From the NCBI RefSeq assembly GCF_000724625.1, contig NZ_CP007139.1, forward strand, positions 3,968,001 to 4,032,000: 64,000 nt of DNA, given 5' to 3'. Made by a program: the position numbers and the translations under genes. Below, in pieces: positions 41,742 through 51,028 of the stretch (within the stretch, counting starts at the first letter, position 1; every line of letters begins with the position of its first letter). The DNA comes from Fimbriimonas ginsengisoli Gsoil 348. GTDB taxonomy: Bacteria; Armatimonadota; Fimbriimonadia; Fimbriimonadales; Fimbriimonadaceae. The notes under the pieces are model-generated. The model saw nothing but the letters and a program-made list of their open reading frames with translations. It was not told the origin of the DNA and searched no databases.

Positions 41742-43181
41742 CTACACCTTCTGAGTCTTCCATTTTCCTTGACGGAAAACGAGGAAGGCTAAGACCCCTT
41801 GCAGCCCCTGAGTGGTGGTCAGCGCCCACCAGGCGCCGGTGGTGCCCATGCCGGCCCCGATCGGAAGCGGTAGGAATCCCCCGAGGGCGAACCCCTTCGG
41901 CAGGGTGAGCAAGATGGCCAGCGGCACCCGCAGCCCCCAGAGGCAGAACATCGCGATCCAGAGTGGCCGCACGGTGTCGCCCGCTCCCTGCATCGCTCCC
42001 ATCAGCACCATCGCCGTTCCAAACAGAAACTCCGTTGCGCACAGGTACTTCAGCAGCATCGAAGCCTCATGGATGACGCCTGGATTACCGGGGACGAGGA
42101 CGGTCGCAATCGGCTCCGCGCCGAGGAAGAGAGGGAGCGCCAAAACGAGCGTTACTCCGGCTCCAAAGCGGCACGCCATCCAACCGAGTTGCTCCGCGCG
42201 ATCCGGCCGCTTCATCCCCAAGCTCTGCCCGACCAGGGCCGCCGCCGCGGAAGAAAGCCCGAAAGCGGGCATAAACATGATCGACTCGAGCGCAAAGGCG
42301 AGGCTAAGCGCTCCGATGGCGTCTTCCGCGTTCGGGACTTGCTTCAACACCTGCATAAACGCGGTGAGCGAAAAGACCCGCAGAGTCGACATCACCGCGG
42401 CCGGGATGGCGATGCGCAAGATTCGTTGGGCCCAAGCCCGCTCCGGAAGCCGGAACGGCTGCATCTTCCCAAGCGGCGTGCGCCGGGCATACAGGATGTA
42501 GGCGATGGACGAGAGAGTCGCGCTTCCAGACAAGGCGCAACCGGCGCCCAGCAACCCCAGCCCCGCGCCCGGAACTGTGATCGGACCCAACCGGTGAGCG
42601 GGGAAGATCAGAAGGAAGTTGAGCAGGATGTGCAGAAGAATCTGGATACCGGAGATCACCATCGGGCTTCGCGTGTCGCCGATTCCTCGTAGCGAGCCGG
42701 CCAGGGTTTGGATAATGAAGATCCCCGGCAGGCCGCAACCATACGCCATGACGAAGTAGGTCATGTCCCGCTTCGCCTCGAGGGCGCCCGGCGGCATGAT
42801 CCACTCGGCCGTCAGATGCGCGATGCCTGTCGTCAGCAGCATCATCGCGATTCCGGCATAGATGGCGAGCGAGAGCGATTGGCGGGCCGCTTGCCGTACC
42901 TGCCGGCGCTCGTCTGCTCCAAAGGAGCGGCTAACCAGGGCCGTGGCGCCCGTAGCGATGGAGATCGCCAGGGAGAACATGAGGAACATCACGTTCGTCG
43001 CGCCCCCTTGTGCGGTCAGCGCCGCCGCGTGGAGATGGCCGATAAAGCCCCGGTCGAGCAACGTGTTGACGACTTGAAGCGAGTTGAGCGCAACCGCCGG
43101 CCACGCTAGCGTCCAAACGACGCGCGCAGGGTTTTCGTAGGCAAACTCCTGTTCCGGTACGGCGTCGGCGACGGTGCTCAC
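41742..43181 (-). CDS. MATE family multidrug/Na+ efflux transporter
   Basis: About 479 residues with 12 predicted membrane segments in two similar halves. Typical MATE stretches: WPAVALNSLQVVNTLLDR, FIGHLHAAALTAQG, VSRSFGADERRQ with MGAMQGAGDT and GSLRGIGDTRSPM. Exports cationic compounds in exchange for Na+ or H+. The open frame extends to 43253, but I choose GTG at 43181 because it leaves an 80-bp divergent promoter space to the peptidase gene. Substrate unknown. Confidence 0.88.
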   Translation of the reverse strand: MSTVADAVPEQEFAYENPARVVWTLAWPAVALNSLQVVNTLLDRGFIGHLHAAALTAQGGATNVMFLMFSLAISIATGATALVSRSFGADERRQVRQAARQSLSLAIYAGIAMMLLTTGIAHLTAEWIMPPGALEAKRDMTYFVMAYGCGLPGIFIIQTLAGSLRGIGDTRSPMVISGIQILLHILLNFLLIFPAHRLGPITVPGAGLGLLGAGCALSGSATLSSIAYILYARRTPLGKMQPFRLPERAWAQRILRIAIPAAVMSTLRVFSLTAFMQVLKQVPNAEDAIGALSLAFALESIMFMPAFGLSSAAAALVGQSLGMKRPDRAEQLGWMACRFGAGVTLVLALPLFLGAEPIATVLVPGNPGVIHEASMLLKYLCATEFLFGTAMVLMGAMQGAGDTVRPLWIAMFCLWGLRVPLAILLTLPKGFALGGFLPLPIGAGMGTTGAWWALTTTQGLQGVLAFLVFRQGKWKTQKV

Positions 43182-43261
43182 GGGATGAGACAGGGTACCC
43201 GGAAGGCGGAGACGTGAGGACAAATCGACACGCCCACCTCTCTGGCCGTACACTCATTCGC

Positions 43262-44002
43262 GTGAACATAATGGCAATCGGCGGAGGAGACGTGCTGGGT
43301 GGTGAAACCGAGTCGATCGACCGAACACTCGTCGAGCTCTCGGGCGTCGATCGCCCAAAACTGCTCTTCATCCCAACCGCCAGCCAGGATGCCGAGGGTT
43401 ACGTCGACACCATTACCGAGGCGTACGGACGCCTCGGCTGCACCGTTTCCGCCCTTCGCCTCTGGGGCGAGGATGGTAACGCCGAGATCGCGGCGAAGAA
43501 GATCGATGCCGCGGATGTGATCTACGTGGGCGGGGGCAATACCAAAGCGCTCATCGCCCTTTGGAAAGAGCTGCAAGTGGACAAGGCCCTGAAAAGCTTT
43601 CTCGACTCTGGCCGGCCCGCCGGCGGGCTCAGCGCCGGTGCTCTTTGCTGGTTCAGCACCGTGAATAGCGACTGGCCTCAGTTCGAAGCGATTCCGGGGG
43701 TGAACACCGCCCCGCTCGAGTGCCTGGGCTTTGTCGACCTCGCCCTATGCCCTCATACCCGCGACGAGGGGTTTCGCCTAAGCGAGTTCCGGGAGATGAT
43801 GAGGGACGTACCCGGCGCCGGAGTCGGCCTCGACGACGCGTGCGCGATCCAGATTCGGGGCGAGGAGTACCGCATCCTCGCCTCCCAGCCCGGAGCGGTG
43901 GCTCACCTCATGTTTTCTGAGAACGGAATGGTAAGAGAAGCGGAAATGCCGCCACATAACGACTTTAGACCGTTGAATCGGTTGCGGCGCGGCGTAATCT
44001 AA
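43262..44002 (+). CDS. Peptidase E-like (S51) alpha-aspartyl dipeptidase
   Basis: 246 residues. MAIGGGDVLG opening, GGGNTKALIALW, and the nucleophile in GGLSAGALCWF (Ser124), followed by PHTRDEGFR and GLDDACAIQI. This is the class I glutamine-amidotransferase-like fold of peptidase E and cyanophycinases. Length fits peptidase E. GTG at 43262 or ATG at 43271 may be the start. Probably cytoplasmic turnover of Asp-X dipeptides. Followed closely by the TlpA-like gene. Confidence 0.85.
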   Translation: MNIMAIGGGDVLGGETESIDRTLVELSGVDRPKLLFIPTASQDAEGYVDTITEAYGRLGCTVSALRLWGEDGNAEIAAKKIDAADVIYVGGGNTKALIALWKELQVDKALKSFLDSGRPAGGLSAGALCWFSTVNSDWPQFEAIPGVNTAPLECLGFVDLALCPHTRDEGFRLSEFREMMRDVPGAGVGLDDACAIQIRGEEYRILASQPGAVAHLMFSENGMVREAEMPPHNDFRPLNRLRRGVI

Positions 44003-44008
44003 CAAGGC

Positions 44009-44515
44009 ATGGTTCGTTTCCTTCGCGCGTCGATTGGGTTGGGCATCGTCATCGCCGTTCTGGGCTGCTCGGAAAACAATCCGTTGGTCGGGAAAGACGC
44101 TCCGGACGTTAAGCTTGCCCCCATAAAGGCAGGGGGAGACGTGTCCCTCAAGGACCTGAAGGGTAAGGTCGTCCTCCTCGATTTCTGGGCAACTTGGTGC
44201 GGACCGTGCAGGCAATTGATGCCGACGATCGTCGACATGAAATCGAAGTACGGACCCAAGGGGCTTGAGGTGCTGGGGGTGACGGCGGAAGACCGCGCTC
44301 CCGTGCTCCAGTTCCGCCGGGAACACCCGGAGGTTAACTACGACCTTTACTTGGATCCAGCCGGAATCGCGAACACCCTTTACAAGGTAGAGGGCTTGCC
44401 TACCACGGTGATCATCGGCCGCGACGGTAAGGTCGTCTTCTGGGATGCCGGCTTCGGAGGCGATTCCCACCGAAAGATCGCCGACGCGGTCGCCGCCGCG
44501 ATGGCAAATGGCTGA
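44009..44515 (+). CDS. TlpA-like lipoprotein thioredoxin
   Basis: 168 residues. Lipoprotein signal peptide (VIAVLGC, cleavage before Cys20), then a thioredoxin fold with the redox pair in DFWATWCGPCRQL and the cis-Pro region in VEGLPTTVIIGRDG. Membrane-anchored thiol-disulfide reductase acting outside the cytoplasm, for example in cytochrome c maturation or general disulfide reduction. Its stop shares one base with the next start. Confidence 0.93.
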   Translation: MVRFLRASIGLGIVIAVLGCSENNPLVGKDAPDVKLAPIKAGGDVSLKDLKGKVVLLDFWATWCGPCRQLMPTIVDMKSKYGPKGLEVLGVTAEDRAPVLQFRREHPEVNYDLYLDPAGIANTLYKVEGLPTTVIIGRDGKVVFWDAGFGGDSHRKIADAVAAAMANG

Positions 44516-44922
44516 TGCTCTGGCGCAGCCGCTACGAGCCGAAGATTCTCCGCAACGTGGAGCTGCCCGAGCGACTCCCCGACGGCATCGTCCTCGCCGC
44601 GTTTGATCCCAAAGGACTGGGGGAAGTCTCCCTATGGCTTCGGCTCGTCGACTCCGCCGGTCTTCTGGAAAAGACGCAGGTAATCGTTTTCGGCGATCTC
44701 CAGGAACTCCCCCGGATCAAACTTCTCCTCCCCAAGAGCCTCCACGACCAACTCGTAGTTCGGAAGGATGTCGAAGGGAAGTGGGCTCGGCTAATCGAGC
44801 CGGACACCGCGGCGCGGGCATTCAGCATAGTTTCTCGCCGCGGCGTAGCCGAGCTCATCGTCACCGGCCCCCCAACCGAAGACGTATGGGAGGAGTTCGA
44901 GCGGATCGCCTGTCTCCCTTAG
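44515..44922 (+). CDS. Unknown 135-aa protein coupled to the TlpA-like gene
   Basis: Start overlaps the previous stop by one base. No signal peptide; beta-alpha character (LPDGIVLAAFDPKG, KTQVIVFGDLQELP, AELIVTGPPTEDVWEEF) with no CxxC. It could be a redox-inactive thioredoxin-like partner or an unrelated small fold. Not recognised. Confidence 0.7.
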   Translation: MLWRSRYEPKILRNVELPERLPDGIVLAAFDPKGLGEVSLWLRLVDSAGLLEKTQVIVFGDLQELPRIKLLLPKSLHDQLVVRKDVEGKWARLIEPDTAARAFSIVSRRGVAELIVTGPPTEDVWEEFERIACLP

Positions 44923-45007
44923 CCCCGAAGGGGCGACCTCCTAAAGCTTACTAGGGTGCAGCAAAGCGGAACCCTGGTAGAGACACAAACTTTCTCGCCG
45001 TGGCACG

Positions 45008-45883
45008 TCAACCCCTAACCGGCCGAGGCGCCACGAGCGGACGCCAACCCCGGATCTCGTCCCGGTTATATGGCGCAAACCTCGCCGCGCTGAAGTCGTT
45101 CGTGGCGGTCGGCGCCAGACTCCACGAGGTCACCTTAACTTTCGTCCCGAACTGAGCTCGTTCCGTAAAGTAGATTCGGCTCAGCGAATCTTCGTTGGTG
45201 TTTGGATCGGTATAGATCTCGAACGCGATCGCCCGCCGCGGATCGGTGTCGTACACCTCGTAAACGGAGTTCGGAGCGGTGATATCGAGGTTGTTGAACG
45301 GATCGTGATAGGTAGAAGTCTCGTACGGCGTTCGGCCCGGCATCCAAGAGCGGTATTTCGCCCCGCTCGGATCCGCGTAAAGCTCGCGCAGGAGGCGCGT
45401 GGCGTACGACGACCGCCCGGAGGCGGAGGCCGACTGGTTCATGCTGTAGAGCAGGTCCCTCGCGTACGTCGGACTCTGCAGGCTCGGATCCTGGGAATTC
45501 TGAACGTCGTACGGAACCACCGAGTAGGTGTGCTGAATCCGATCGTAAGCCCAAACCAGCTTCCCATCCGCGATCGTCTCACTGGTGTAAACCGGAACCC
45601 CATTCGGGCTGATCGAATCGATCAAGTTCGACTTGATGACCACCCGCCCCGTCGAGTCCGTACTCGTCTGGTAGTAAAGGTCCGAGTTGATCGGCGTGGA
45701 TACCTTGTCAACCCTCTCCGTCCCGGTGATGGAGAAGTGAAGCCCGTCGTTCATCCGGAGCTTGTCGAACACGCCCTGAATGCGCAGCTCCGCCGCCTGC
45801 CCCGCCGTTTGCGCTGGGGTCGTCTGGGCTGAGGTGCCGGCGGCAAGCGCCAAGCCGGCAACAATAATCGGGAAGCTCTTCAA
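45008..45883 (-). CDS. Secreted protein of unknown function, possibly LolA/DUF2092-like
   Basis: 291 residues from a TTG start at 45883, chosen because an aaaaggag Shine-Dalgarno lies 10 nt upstream and it gives a clean signal peptide (MKSFPIIVAGLALAAGTSA, cleavage before Gln). The mature part is beta-rich (LHFSITGTERVDK, DGKLVWAYDRIQHTYSVVPYD), reminiscent of LolA/MucB-type folds that hold lipids. Longer ATG forms to 45925 exist. Family not certain. Confidence 0.7.
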   Translation of the reverse strand: MKSFPIIVAGLALAAGTSAQTTPAQTAGQAAELRIQGVFDKLRMNDGLHFSITGTERVDKVSTPINSDLYYQTSTDSTGRVVIKSNLIDSISPNGVPVYTSETIADGKLVWAYDRIQHTYSVVPYDVQNSQDPSLQSPTYARDLLYSMNQSASASGRSSYATRLLRELYADPSGAKYRSWMPGRTPYETSTYHDPFNNLDITAPNSVYEVYDTDPRRAIAFEIYTDPNTNEDSLSRIYFTERAQFGTKVKVTSWSLAPTATNDFSAARFAPYNRDEIRGWRPLVAPRPVRG

Positions 45884-45989
45884 ATCTCTCAAACTCCTTT
45901 TCGGCAGACGCCACCGCGCCACCATGCTCCCCTGCCTCTACGACTCGAAGATTATCCCAAAAGTTCCCCTGCAGGTTATCCAGGCAGAG

Positions 45990-46045
45990 TGGCACGGGCG
46001 GCTCGCCCGTGGGTATCTCGGGCGGCCCGCCCGAATAGAAAGCCT
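45990..46045. repeat. Paired-hairpin repeat, copy 1 of family S
   Basis: GTGGCACGGGCGGCTCGCCC... contains two hairpins (ACGGGCGG/CGCCCGT and TCGGGCGG/CGCCCGA). Nearly identical to 58712-58768, which also lies between genes. Confidence 0.75.
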
Positions 46046-46080
46046 CCCGTTCATCCCTATCTAAACGGAATCAGGTCAGA

Positions 46081-46133
46081 GCCGGGCGGGACGCCCAGTG
46101 TCCGGGGAGCGGACGGCGACGTCCGCGCTCCGA
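46081..46133. repeat. Paired-hairpin repeat, copy 3 of family R (reversed order)
   Basis: GGGCGGGACGCCC followed by GCGGACGGCGACGTCCGCGC; related to the two copies in the phage packaging region but with the hairpins in reverse order. Confidence 0.6.
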
Positions 46134-46289
46134 TGCGTACTGTGATAACACAGGTCGGCCTTGAATATCGTGTTGACGAGCGTCGAGGTCAGGACGGAGA
46201 AGCATGCTCGCGCTGATCTCCGGACCTAGGAAGGTCTAGAGGCCCCGTTGCTCATTCGAGCCCGCGGTCTCGCCCGGGAAAGCGATTTG

Positions 46290-46390
46290 GAGCGCGAGCT
46301 TTAGCTCGCATGCGAGGTCGACTTCAGTCGACGTCCCCGGCCGCCGGCAGAAGCCCGATCGGCGCGTGCGCACTGAAGTGCGCGCTCCAT
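46290..46390. repeat. Cluster of short GC-rich palindromes
   Basis: Successive hairpins with TTTAG or TTCAG-like loops: GCGAGCTTTAGCTCGC, GTCGACTTCAGTCGAC and GCGCACTGAAGTGCGC. A third dispersed-palindrome style. The intergenic region 45884-46562 holds only these repeats and the thrS leader; I found no gene in it. Confidence 0.6.
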
Positions 46391-46562
46391 TTTTATCCCC
46401 GCCGGACCGAGGCTACGGGCAAAGATTCGTCGAGTGACGACATCTCCGTGGATAGATTCCCCCTGTCCCCGCCCGCCGAAACCAAGCCGCCAACCGCCAA
46501 CTCGCCTGGTATTCTATAGCGGTCTGACATCAACGATCCCTTGGTATGGGAAGGAAAAAGAA

Positions 46563-48359
46563 ATGGCCGCACAAGCTTACGAACAGTCGTATCTCTATCG
46601 ACTTCGCCACTCCGCCGCTCACCTATTGGCCCAGGCGGTGACGGAACTTTATCCGGGAGCGAAGCTCTCCATCGGCCCGCCCGTCGAGAACGGGTTTTAC
46701 TACGACATCGATTTCCCGACCCCGCTTCGCGAAGAAGATCTGCCCAAGATCGAGCAGCGGATGAAGGAGCTGGCCAAGCTCGACCAGCGGATCGAGTGCA
46801 AGCCGGTCGACCGCGAGGAGGCCAAGCGGCTCATCCTCGACGACACCGTCCCCGGAATGGGCGCCGCCGTCGCCGAGTACAAGCTCCAGCTCCTCGACGC
46901 GATCCCCGCCGGCGACCAAATCACGTTCTACGACCAGCAGCGGACGGACCGGGAAGGGAAGTTCCACCGCTTCCTCGACCTCTGCCGCGGCCCCCACGTC
47001 GACAGCACGAAGGAGATCAAGAACTTCAAGCTGATGAACCTCGCCGGCGCGTATTGGCGCGGCGACGTGAAGAACAAGCAGCTCACGCGCATCTACGGCA
47101 CGGCTTTCGAGACCAAGGAAGAGCTGGAGAGCTACCTGATCATGCTGGAAGAAGCCAAGAAGCGGGACCACCGCCTTCTCGGCCGCGAGCTTGGCCTCTT
47201 CATGTTCTCGCCGCGCGTCGGCACCGGCCTGCCGCTGTGGCTGCCGAAGGGCGCCATGCTCCGCCAGGTCATGATCGACTTCCTGCAGAAAGAACAGGTG
47301 AAGCGGGGATACGACCCGGTCGTAACCCCCCAGATCGCCAGTATCAAGCTATACGAGAAGTCGGGCCACATCATCACGTTCAAGGAAAAGCTGTTCCCGT
47401 TCATGGAGGATGAGGAGAAAGAGACGTACATCCTCAAGCCGATGAACTGCCCGTTCCACATCGAGATCTACCAATCTCAGATGCGCAGCTACCGCGACCT
47501 GCCGATCCGCTACGCGGAGTTCGGCACCGTCCACCGGTACGAGCAGTCGGGCGAAGTCACGGGCATCCTCCGGGCACGCGGCTTCACGCAGGACGACGCT
47601 CACCTATTCGTCCGTCCCGACCAGCTAGAGGAAGAGTTCATAGCCGTGGTCGAGCTCACCAAGCGGGTGCTCGACAAACTTGGCCTCCACGACTTCCGAG
47701 CCCGCGTCGGCACCAAGGATCCGGCTTCCGACAAATACATCGGCCACGACGATAACTGGACGGCCGCCACCAACGCCATCACCGGCGCCTGCGAGAAGAT
47801 GGGGATGGAGTACTTCGTCTCCCCGGGTGATGCCGCCTTCTACGGGCCAAAGCTCGACCTCATCATCAAAGACGCGCTGGGGCGTGACTGGCAGATGGGA
47901 ACGATCCAGGTCGACTACAACCTGCCGGAGCGATTCGAGCTGGAGTACATCGGCGAGGACAGTAAGCCCCACCGGCCGATCATGATCCACCGCGCCCCGT
48001 TCGGCTCGCTGGAGCGGATGATCGGACTGCTGACGGAGCAGTACGCCGGCGCCTTCCCGTTCTGGCTGTCGCCCGTCCAGATCGCGATCCTGCCGATCGC
48101 CGACCGCCACAACGACCGCGCCGCCGAGCTTGCCTCTGAGCTCAAAGAGATGATCTACGATACGCGAAACCTTCGGGTAACCGTGGACGACCGCCGCGAG
48201 ACTCTTGGCAAAAAAATCCGCGAGAACCAGCTCCAAAAGGTTCCATACATGCTGATCTTGGGCGACCGCGACCTGGAGAACGGCACCGTCGGCGTGCGAA
48301 GCCGCGAAGAGGGAGACCTCGGCGCGATGTCGCTCGAAGACTTCATCGCGCGGCTGTAA
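46563..48359 (+). CDS. thrS: Threonyl-tRNA synthetase lacking the N-terminal TGS domain
   Basis: 598 residues from ATG 46563 (aaggaaaaag before it). The protein begins directly at the editing domain: HSAAHLLAQAVTELYPG with the HxxxH metal pair, then EEAKRLI..., LDLCRGPHVDST. Class II catalytic motifs follow: motif 1 PKGAMLRQVMIDFL, motif 2 RYAEFGTVHRYEQSGEVTGILRARGFTQDDAH, with the zinc ligands MNCPFH / ARGFTQDDAH, motif 3 near RAPFGSLERMIGLL; then the anticodon-binding domain. E. coli ThrRS has an extra ~60-residue TGS domain upstream. The upstream open frame does not encode one. Confidence 0.97.
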   Translation: MAAQAYEQSYLYRLRHSAAHLLAQAVTELYPGAKLSIGPPVENGFYYDIDFPTPLREEDLPKIEQRMKELAKLDQRIECKPVDREEAKRLILDDTVPGMGAAVAEYKLQLLDAIPAGDQITFYDQQRTDREGKFHRFLDLCRGPHVDSTKEIKNFKLMNLAGAYWRGDVKNKQLTRIYGTAFETKEELESYLIMLEEAKKRDHRLLGRELGLFMFSPRVGTGLPLWLPKGAMLRQVMIDFLQKEQVKRGYDPVVTPQIASIKLYEKSGHIITFKEKLFPFMEDEEKETYILKPMNCPFHIEIYQSQMRSYRDLPIRYAEFGTVHRYEQSGEVTGILRARGFTQDDAHLFVRPDQLEEEFIAVVELTKRVLDKLGLHDFRARVGTKDPASDKYIGHDDNWTAATNAITGACEKMGMEYFVSPGDAAFYGPKLDLIIKDALGRDWQMGTIQVDYNLPERFELEYIGEDSKPHRPIMIHRAPFGSLERMIGLLTEQYAGAFPFWLSPVQIAILPIADRHNDRAAELASELKEMIYDTRNLRVTVDDRRETLGKKIRENQLQKVPYMLILGDRDLENGTVGVRSREEGDLGAMSLEDFIARL

Positions 48360-48360
48360 A

Positions 48361-48393
48361 GGGATGGGGGCCCTTAGTTAAGGGCCCCCATCC
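48361..48393. terminator. Bidirectional terminator after thrS
   Basis: GGATGGGGGCCCTTA pairs with TAAGGGCCCCCATCC around GT, between the convergent thrS and secreted-propeller genes. Confidence 0.75.
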
Positions 48394-48406
48394 AGCGCGT
48401 CTTGGA

Positions 48407-50026
48407 TCAGTGATACTGGAGGGTGTAGCACACGTTAGTGCTCGCGCCGGGGCTTCCGGAGTAGCCGGTTAGATACATGCGAGGTGGTGAGGTGCCAGCA
48501 TTGAACGCGAATGCCTGAGCGGTCGCGTCCGCCGCTTTGTTCGCAACCTTACCGGTTCCATCAGAGGCGAGATAGGCAAGGGCAACGTTGTGAAACTCGA
48601 CTCCGCCGACGTACACGGTGCTGCCGGCTAAGGCGATGCCGAGGGCGGTTCCGCTCACGGCGAGCGTTTCGTCGTCGTATTGTGACCAGACCTGCGTGCC
48701 GCTAGAGGTGTATTTCCTCGTGGTTATGCCGGCTCCGCTCATCGCTACGTATGCGTTGTCGCTGGAATCTGCCGTTATCACCGACGGAGAGCCGAAGGTC
48801 GTGCTATTGATCACCGTAAAACTCGCCGTTCCGCTTGCGGAGACGGGCAGCCGAAGGAGAGAACAGACGTTCGCCGGGCTTCCGGTAGCATAGGTGTATC
48901 CGGTAACGAAGATGTAACTGCTACCGAGCGCGATTCCGGTCGCATAGTCCTCGTTGTTGCTGGCGTCGTTATAAGTGGCGGTAAACGCTTTGGTGATGGA
49001 GCCACTCGAGTAAACGTACCTTGCGGCGAAGATGTCGTTGTACGTTCCATTGGGAGTTTTTCCCGCTACTAAGACTCCATTCCCGCTCGATGCGGCCGCC
49101 ACCGCCCTCGGCGTTCCCGCGTAACTATCCAGGTAGCCGGCCAAGAACCCGGTGGAGTGGGTGTATGCGAGGATCTGATACTTGACGGTTCCGCTTCCGG
49201 AATCGGCGTGCGTTCCCACCGAATAGACGTTGGCCCCATCCGCTGCAATATAGAGCCCCTTGTCTTGGTGGTCCGCTTGTCCGCCGGAATAGTAAAGAGG
49301 GCCCCCCGTGTGCGTAAGAATAGCCCCCGTGGAAGGGTTCAGTTCGACGGTGTAGGTCGAAGTTGGTGCGGTGGAAATTCCCGGCGTATCGTACGCCGTA
49401 CCGGTGATCCAAACATTTCCGGACGAATCTTTCGCGATCCCCCCGGGTGTGTAAAATTCATGGGGTGGCGGCGTAGTTCCGCCCAGAGCCGGATCGCCCT
49501 CGGCACAAATTGTGGCCCAGATCTGATTGCCCGAAGTGTCGTATTTGATGACTTCTAATCGGGTTCCGGGGACGAACGCCGGTTTCAGGGCGGGTGAGTA
49601 GCTGTCGAGTCGAGACCTTATCGCACTGGCAGGATCGGATCTCATTGCAGAAAGGAAACTCTCGTGAGCCATGCTCCGGACCGCCGGCCCAACGTGAGAA
49701 TTCTGATCCGCCAGAGTCGAGCCTGGTGGCGGCCCCCCAGTTCCTCCGCCTCCGCCTCCATTTGGATTCGGAACCTGCAACAGAACGTAGACGTATGGCG
49801 TCGACGACTCGATGCTCGTGACGGCGGCCGCCCCACTTCCGTAGCTAAAGGTTTTCGTCCAATCGAGCACCCCCGAGAAGCCGGCGCTGCCTCCCGTGGT
49901 CGATGTCCCGCCGGTGACTCCGGACGTTCCCGGAACCAAAGAATTGCCAGACGAAAACCCAACGACAGCGGCCAAACCGATTAGCGCAAGAGCCTTGCGG
50001 GCAAAACTAATCGCACTTGAATACAT
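48407..50026 (-). CDS. Secreted beta-propeller-like protein (SBBP/NHL-type repeats)
   Basis: 539 residues from ATG 50026 with gaggag before it. N-terminal signal segment (ARKALALIGLAAVVGFSSG), a Gly/Ser/Thr linker, then repeated strands of the form GGIAKDSSGNVWITGTAYD, GLYIAADGANVYSVGTH, GVLVAGKTPNG, ITADSSDNAYVAMSG, each ~45-50 residues. This is the pattern of extracellular propellers. No enzyme motif. Such proteins are usually surface-exposed binding or structural proteins. Confidence 0.8.
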   Translation of the reverse strand: MYSSAISFARKALALIGLAAVVGFSSGNSLVPGTSGVTGGTSTTGGSAGFSGVLDWTKTFSYGSGAAAVTSIESSTPYVYVLLQVPNPNGGGGGGTGGPPPGSTLADQNSHVGPAVRSMAHESFLSAMRSDPASAIRSRLDSYSPALKPAFVPGTRLEVIKYDTSGNQIWATICAEGDPALGGTTPPPHEFYTPGGIAKDSSGNVWITGTAYDTPGISTAPTSTYTVELNPSTGAILTHTGGPLYYSGGQADHQDKGLYIAADGANVYSVGTHADSGSGTVKYQILAYTHSTGFLAGYLDSYAGTPRAVAAASSGNGVLVAGKTPNGTYNDIFAARYVYSSGSITKAFTATYNDASNNEDYATGIALGSSYIFVTGYTYATGSPANVCSLLRLPVSASGTASFTVINSTTFGSPSVITADSSDNAYVAMSGAGITTRKYTSSGTQVWSQYDDETLAVSGTALGIALAGSTVYVGGVEFHNVALAYLASDGTGKVANKAADATAQAFAFNAGTSPPRMYLTGYSGSPGASTNVCYTLQYH

Positions 50027-50187
50027 GAAATTCTCCTCAGCGTCAGCGACGCTTATGCAAGTGTAAAGTAGATTTGAAGAAAGCCGTATTTCGTTTAGAA
50101 CTTTGTACGGTAATCGACGACGTTCCAACAAAGTTGAAGAGTTCAAGACCAGATGACTTAAAAAGAGATTTGGCGTAAACTAATCTC

Positions 50188-50718
50188 GTGAAAACCACAC
50201 GACTTGCAAAAGAGTCGCTCCATTTTGGGCGCACGGTCGCCATCGTCTTAGCCGCGAGTGTCATCGCCATTGCCCCAGCTCAAATGGGAAGTCAAGCGCG
50301 ACGGCCCCGCCTACCTAAGCCGAAGATCAAGTCATCGTTCGTGCCGATCGGCACCTTGGTTAAGACAGCCGGCTTTCCGCTTGTCCAACTACCTTCCGCG
50401 GGCTACATCATGATGCTCTCCGAGCTCGCGACGCTCCCCAAAGGATTTGCTGGGAAATTGACCTCTCCTCAACCCGTGGTGATGCTCACGTTCGGATCGA
50501 AGAAAGGAGGGGTTATCCGGCTGTACGAAACCCCGGCCGTGGCCGGAATTCAGCCAGACGCTCTGATTCGAGAAATCGAGAAGGCCCGGGTTTTTAAGGA
50601 CATCAGCAACCGTCCGGAGTGGACGATCAAAGGTCGGTCCGTCGGAGGACTATTCTTAGTACCCACCTCCAATTCGATGGCGCTAGTCGACGCCGCTTGG
50701 AAAGCCCTCGGCCAATAA
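50188..50718 (+). CDS. Unknown secreted or membrane-anchored 176-aa protein
   Basis: GTG start; hydrophobic N-terminal segment (VAIVLAASVIAIAPAQ) after a basic stretch, probably a signal peptide. The mature part is beta-rich (PVVMLTFGSKKGGVIRLYE). Divergent from the propeller gene. Ends at a strong hairpin terminator. Not recognised. Confidence 0.7.
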   Translation: MKTTRLAKESLHFGRTVAIVLAASVIAIAPAQMGSQARRPRLPKPKIKSSFVPIGTLVKTAGFPLVQLPSAGYIMMLSELATLPKGFAGKLTSPQPVVMLTFGSKKGGVIRLYETPAVAGIQPDALIREIEKARVFKDISNRPEWTIKGRSVGGLFLVPTSNSMALVDAAWKALGQ

Positions 50719-50746
50719 TTCTGCCCCGGCTTTCACCCTAACCACC

Positions 50747-50800
50747 TGAGCAAGAAAAAAAGGGACCACGTCTACGACGTGGTCCCTTTTTTCTTGCTCA
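50747..50800. terminator. Strong bidirectional terminator
   Basis: GGGACCACGT (50762-50771) pairs with ACGTGGTCCC (50777-50786), flanked by an A-run on the left and a T-run on the right, with a longer outer stem GAGCAAGAA/TTCTTGCTC. Serves both convergent genes. Confidence 0.9.
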
Positions 50801-50809
50801 GCGGCGTTC

Positions 50810-51028
50810 CTATTTAGTTCCGGTCTGAACTCCCGGAGGAGCTGGATCGACGGTGCCGTCGAAAACTCCTCCGTTTTGAACCTTTCCTCCGGCTTTAACC
50901 TGCGGCTTTGCCGCCGGTGGTGTCACCGGCGCTACCGCGTCTGTACTTTCGCCTTTGCAGGCGCAGCACGTGGCAATAACAAATCCGGCAATTCCAAGGG
51001 CAGGCAGAATACGCATTAGGTTTCTCAC
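50810..51028 (-). CDS. Small lipoprotein downstream of the pseudopilin
   Basis: 72 residues: signal (LPALGIAGFVIATCCAC) with a candidate lipid-modified Cys, then a Pro/Ala/Val-rich tail. Overlaps the pseudopilin stop by 4 bp (ATGA), so it is translated with it. Unknown function; possibly a pilin-associated envelope protein. Confidence 0.7.
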   Translation of the reverse strand: MRNLMRILPALGIAGFVIATCCACKGESTDAVAPVTPPAAKPQVKAGGKVQNGGVFDGTVDPAPPGVQTGTK

